Source: Gemmataceae bacterium (GTDB lineage Bacteria; Planctomycetota; Planctomycetia; Gemmatales; Gemmataceae). Taken from it: 6,608 bases of DNA. The translations under genes were made by a program, and so were the position numbers. This document shows, one piece after another, positions 5,999 to 6,608 of the stretch. A model generated the notes under the pieces. The model had not been told where the DNA came from. It did no database searches and worked only from the letters and a program-made list of their open reading frames with translations. The DNA lies in the NCBI GenBank assembly GCA_017853285.1, contig JAFMJU010000230.1, forward strand, positions 1 to 6,608, given 5' to 3'. Every line of letters starts with the position of its first letter. The first letter of the stretch is position 1.

Positions 5999-6448
5999 AT
6001 GGGTCCGACGGTGGTGAATGTGTTGCTGGCGATCGGGGCGGGCATCTGCCTGACCTTGCAGGCTTCGGCCAATGGCTCGTTCCGCAGGAACCTGAACGAC
6101 CCGTGGTACCCGGCGTTTTTCAGCGTGTGCGGCACCATCGTCACCGCGGTGACCCTGATGCTGCTGTTCCGCCCAACCCCGCCACCCGCCGAGGTGATCC
6201 GCGCCACCCCCTGGTGGAACTGGATCGGCGGCCCCCTGGGCGCGCTGATCGTGCTGGCCGGCGCGGTGCTAACCCCCAGGCTGGGAGCGGGGGTGTTTCT
6301 TTCAGCCATGGTGGGCGGGATGCTGATTTCCAGCATGCTGCTGGACCACCATGGCTGGATGGGCCTCGATGTCCGCGCCATCACCCCCGGACGGGTGGTG
6401 GGGGCGGTGCTGGTTGTATCGGGCGTGGCCTGTATCAAGTTGCTGTGA
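5999..6448 (+). CDS. YdcZ/DUF606-type DMT-superfamily membrane protein
   Basis: The 149-residue protein matches the length and pattern of the small DUF606 (YdcZ) branch of the drug/metabolite transporter superfamily. Hydrophobic segments cover roughly residues 4-23, 37-57, 76-92, 97-115 and 131-149. Family-like motifs are A-N-G-S-F near 24-28, G-G-P-L-G-A at 77-82, P-R-L-G at 93-96, L-D-H-H-G at 115-119, and a terminal G-R-V-V-G-x-x-L-V-x-x-G. The usual G-Q in the fourth segment appears here as G-G (106-107). The proteins sit in the inner membrane and their substrates are mostly unknown. The gene begins 48 bp after glpK on the same strand, with GGGG at 5988-5991 ahead of the ATG, so co-transcription is plausible. 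Nothing in the sequence identifies it as a glycerol facilitator. Confidence 0.87.
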   Translation: MGPTVVNVLLAIGAGICLTLQASANGSFRRNLNDPWYPAFFSVCGTIVTAVTLMLLFRPTPPPAEVIRATPWWNWIGGPLGALIVLAGAVLTPRLGAGVFLSAMVGGMLISSMLLDHHGWMGLDVRAITPGRVVGAVLVVSGVACIKLL

Positions 6449-6463
6449 TGCATCAGGTGAGGT

Positions 6464-6470
6464 GGAGGAA
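6464..6470 (+). promoter_or_regulatory. Strong Shine-Dalgarno site
   Basis: GGAGGAA lies 6 bases before the ATG at 6477. It is the closest match to the anti-Shine-Dalgarno consensus in the window and is the main support that the truncated reading frame at the right edge is a real gene. Confidence 0.7.
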
Positions 6471-6476
6471 TTGACC

Positions 6477-6608
6477 ATGCGCGCGCTGCCCTTCGTGTTG
6501 GCGGTATCGGCGGCAGCCTTTGCGCTGGGCACCGCCGTGTCGCAACGGCCGGATGCCGGTGGCGGGGCCGGCCCCTTCGGCCCGTTGCGGGTGGGCGACA
6601 AGGTGACC
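6477..6608 (+). CDS. Partial gene: N-terminus of an exported protein, cut by the window edge
   Basis: Only 44 codons are visible, open to the right edge. The product starts with M-R followed by a hydrophobic stretch rich in Ala/Val/Leu (about residues 3-21), which looks like a Sec signal peptide. A Gly/Pro-rich linker (24-36) follows, then L-R-V-G-D-K-V-T at the edge. No lipobox cysteine is seen. The ATG follows a strong GGAGGAA and lies 28 bp after the DUF606 stop, so the two genes may be co-transcribed. The L-x-V-G-D-K string recalls the entry to redoxin (AhpC/TSA-like) domains, but the segment is far too short to assign a family, so the function is unknown. Confidence 0.6.
   Translation, partial: MRALPFVLAVSAAAFALGTAVSQRPDAGGGAGPFGPLRVGDKVT

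Overview
The window is GC-rich (roughly two thirds G+C by eye), gene-dense bacterial DNA. It holds six complete genes and one gene cut by the right edge. Codon third positions are strongly G/C, so long open frames occur antisense to nearly every real gene. The gene set suggests a Gram-negative heterotroph able to use amino acids from collagen-type or plant cell-wall protein, and glycerol. No marker gene fixes the taxon. An Acidobacteriota-like (Holophagae-type) origin is only an impression.

Layout. (1) Positions 3-989, minus strand: a six-bladed kelch-type beta-propeller, probably exported. (2) Positions 990-1182: a divergent intergenic region with one plausible promoter facing right. (3) Positions 1183-4357, plus strand: a compact three-gene operon for trans-4-hydroxy-L-proline breakdown. 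Its genes are a DHDPS-family pyrroline-4-hydroxy-2-carboxylate deaminase, a 4-hydroxyproline 2-epimerase with both catalytic cysteines, and a DadA/DAO-family FAD oxidoreductase that fits D-hydroxyproline dehydrogenase. (4) Positions 4358-4453: a gap with a terminator-like hairpin. (5) Positions 4454-5950: glycerol kinase glpK. (6) Positions 5999-6448: a small YdcZ/DUF606-type DMT membrane protein. (7) Position 6477 to the right edge: the start of an exported protein behind the strongest Shine-Dalgarno sequence in the window.

How the genes work together. The epimerase converts trans-4-hydroxy-L-proline to cis-4-hydroxy-D-proline. The flavoprotein oxidises this to 1-pyrroline-4-hydroxy-2-carboxylate, and the DHDPS-like enzyme deaminates it to 2-oxoglutarate semialdehyde. 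The last enzyme of the route, 2-oxoglutarate-semialdehyde dehydrogenase, is absent here, as are a dedicated transporter and a regulator, so these must lie elsewhere if the pathway is complete. Glycerol kinase probably forms a separate transcription unit and has no glpF or glpD beside it.

I saw no mobile element, CRISPR array, tRNA or rRNA, and no convincing undescribed system. The points most worth a second look are the incomplete three-gene hydroxyproline operon, the predicted one-component D-hydroxyproline dehydrogenase, paired cysteines in two adjacent kelch blades, and a glycerol kinase lacking the known allosteric-site residues.
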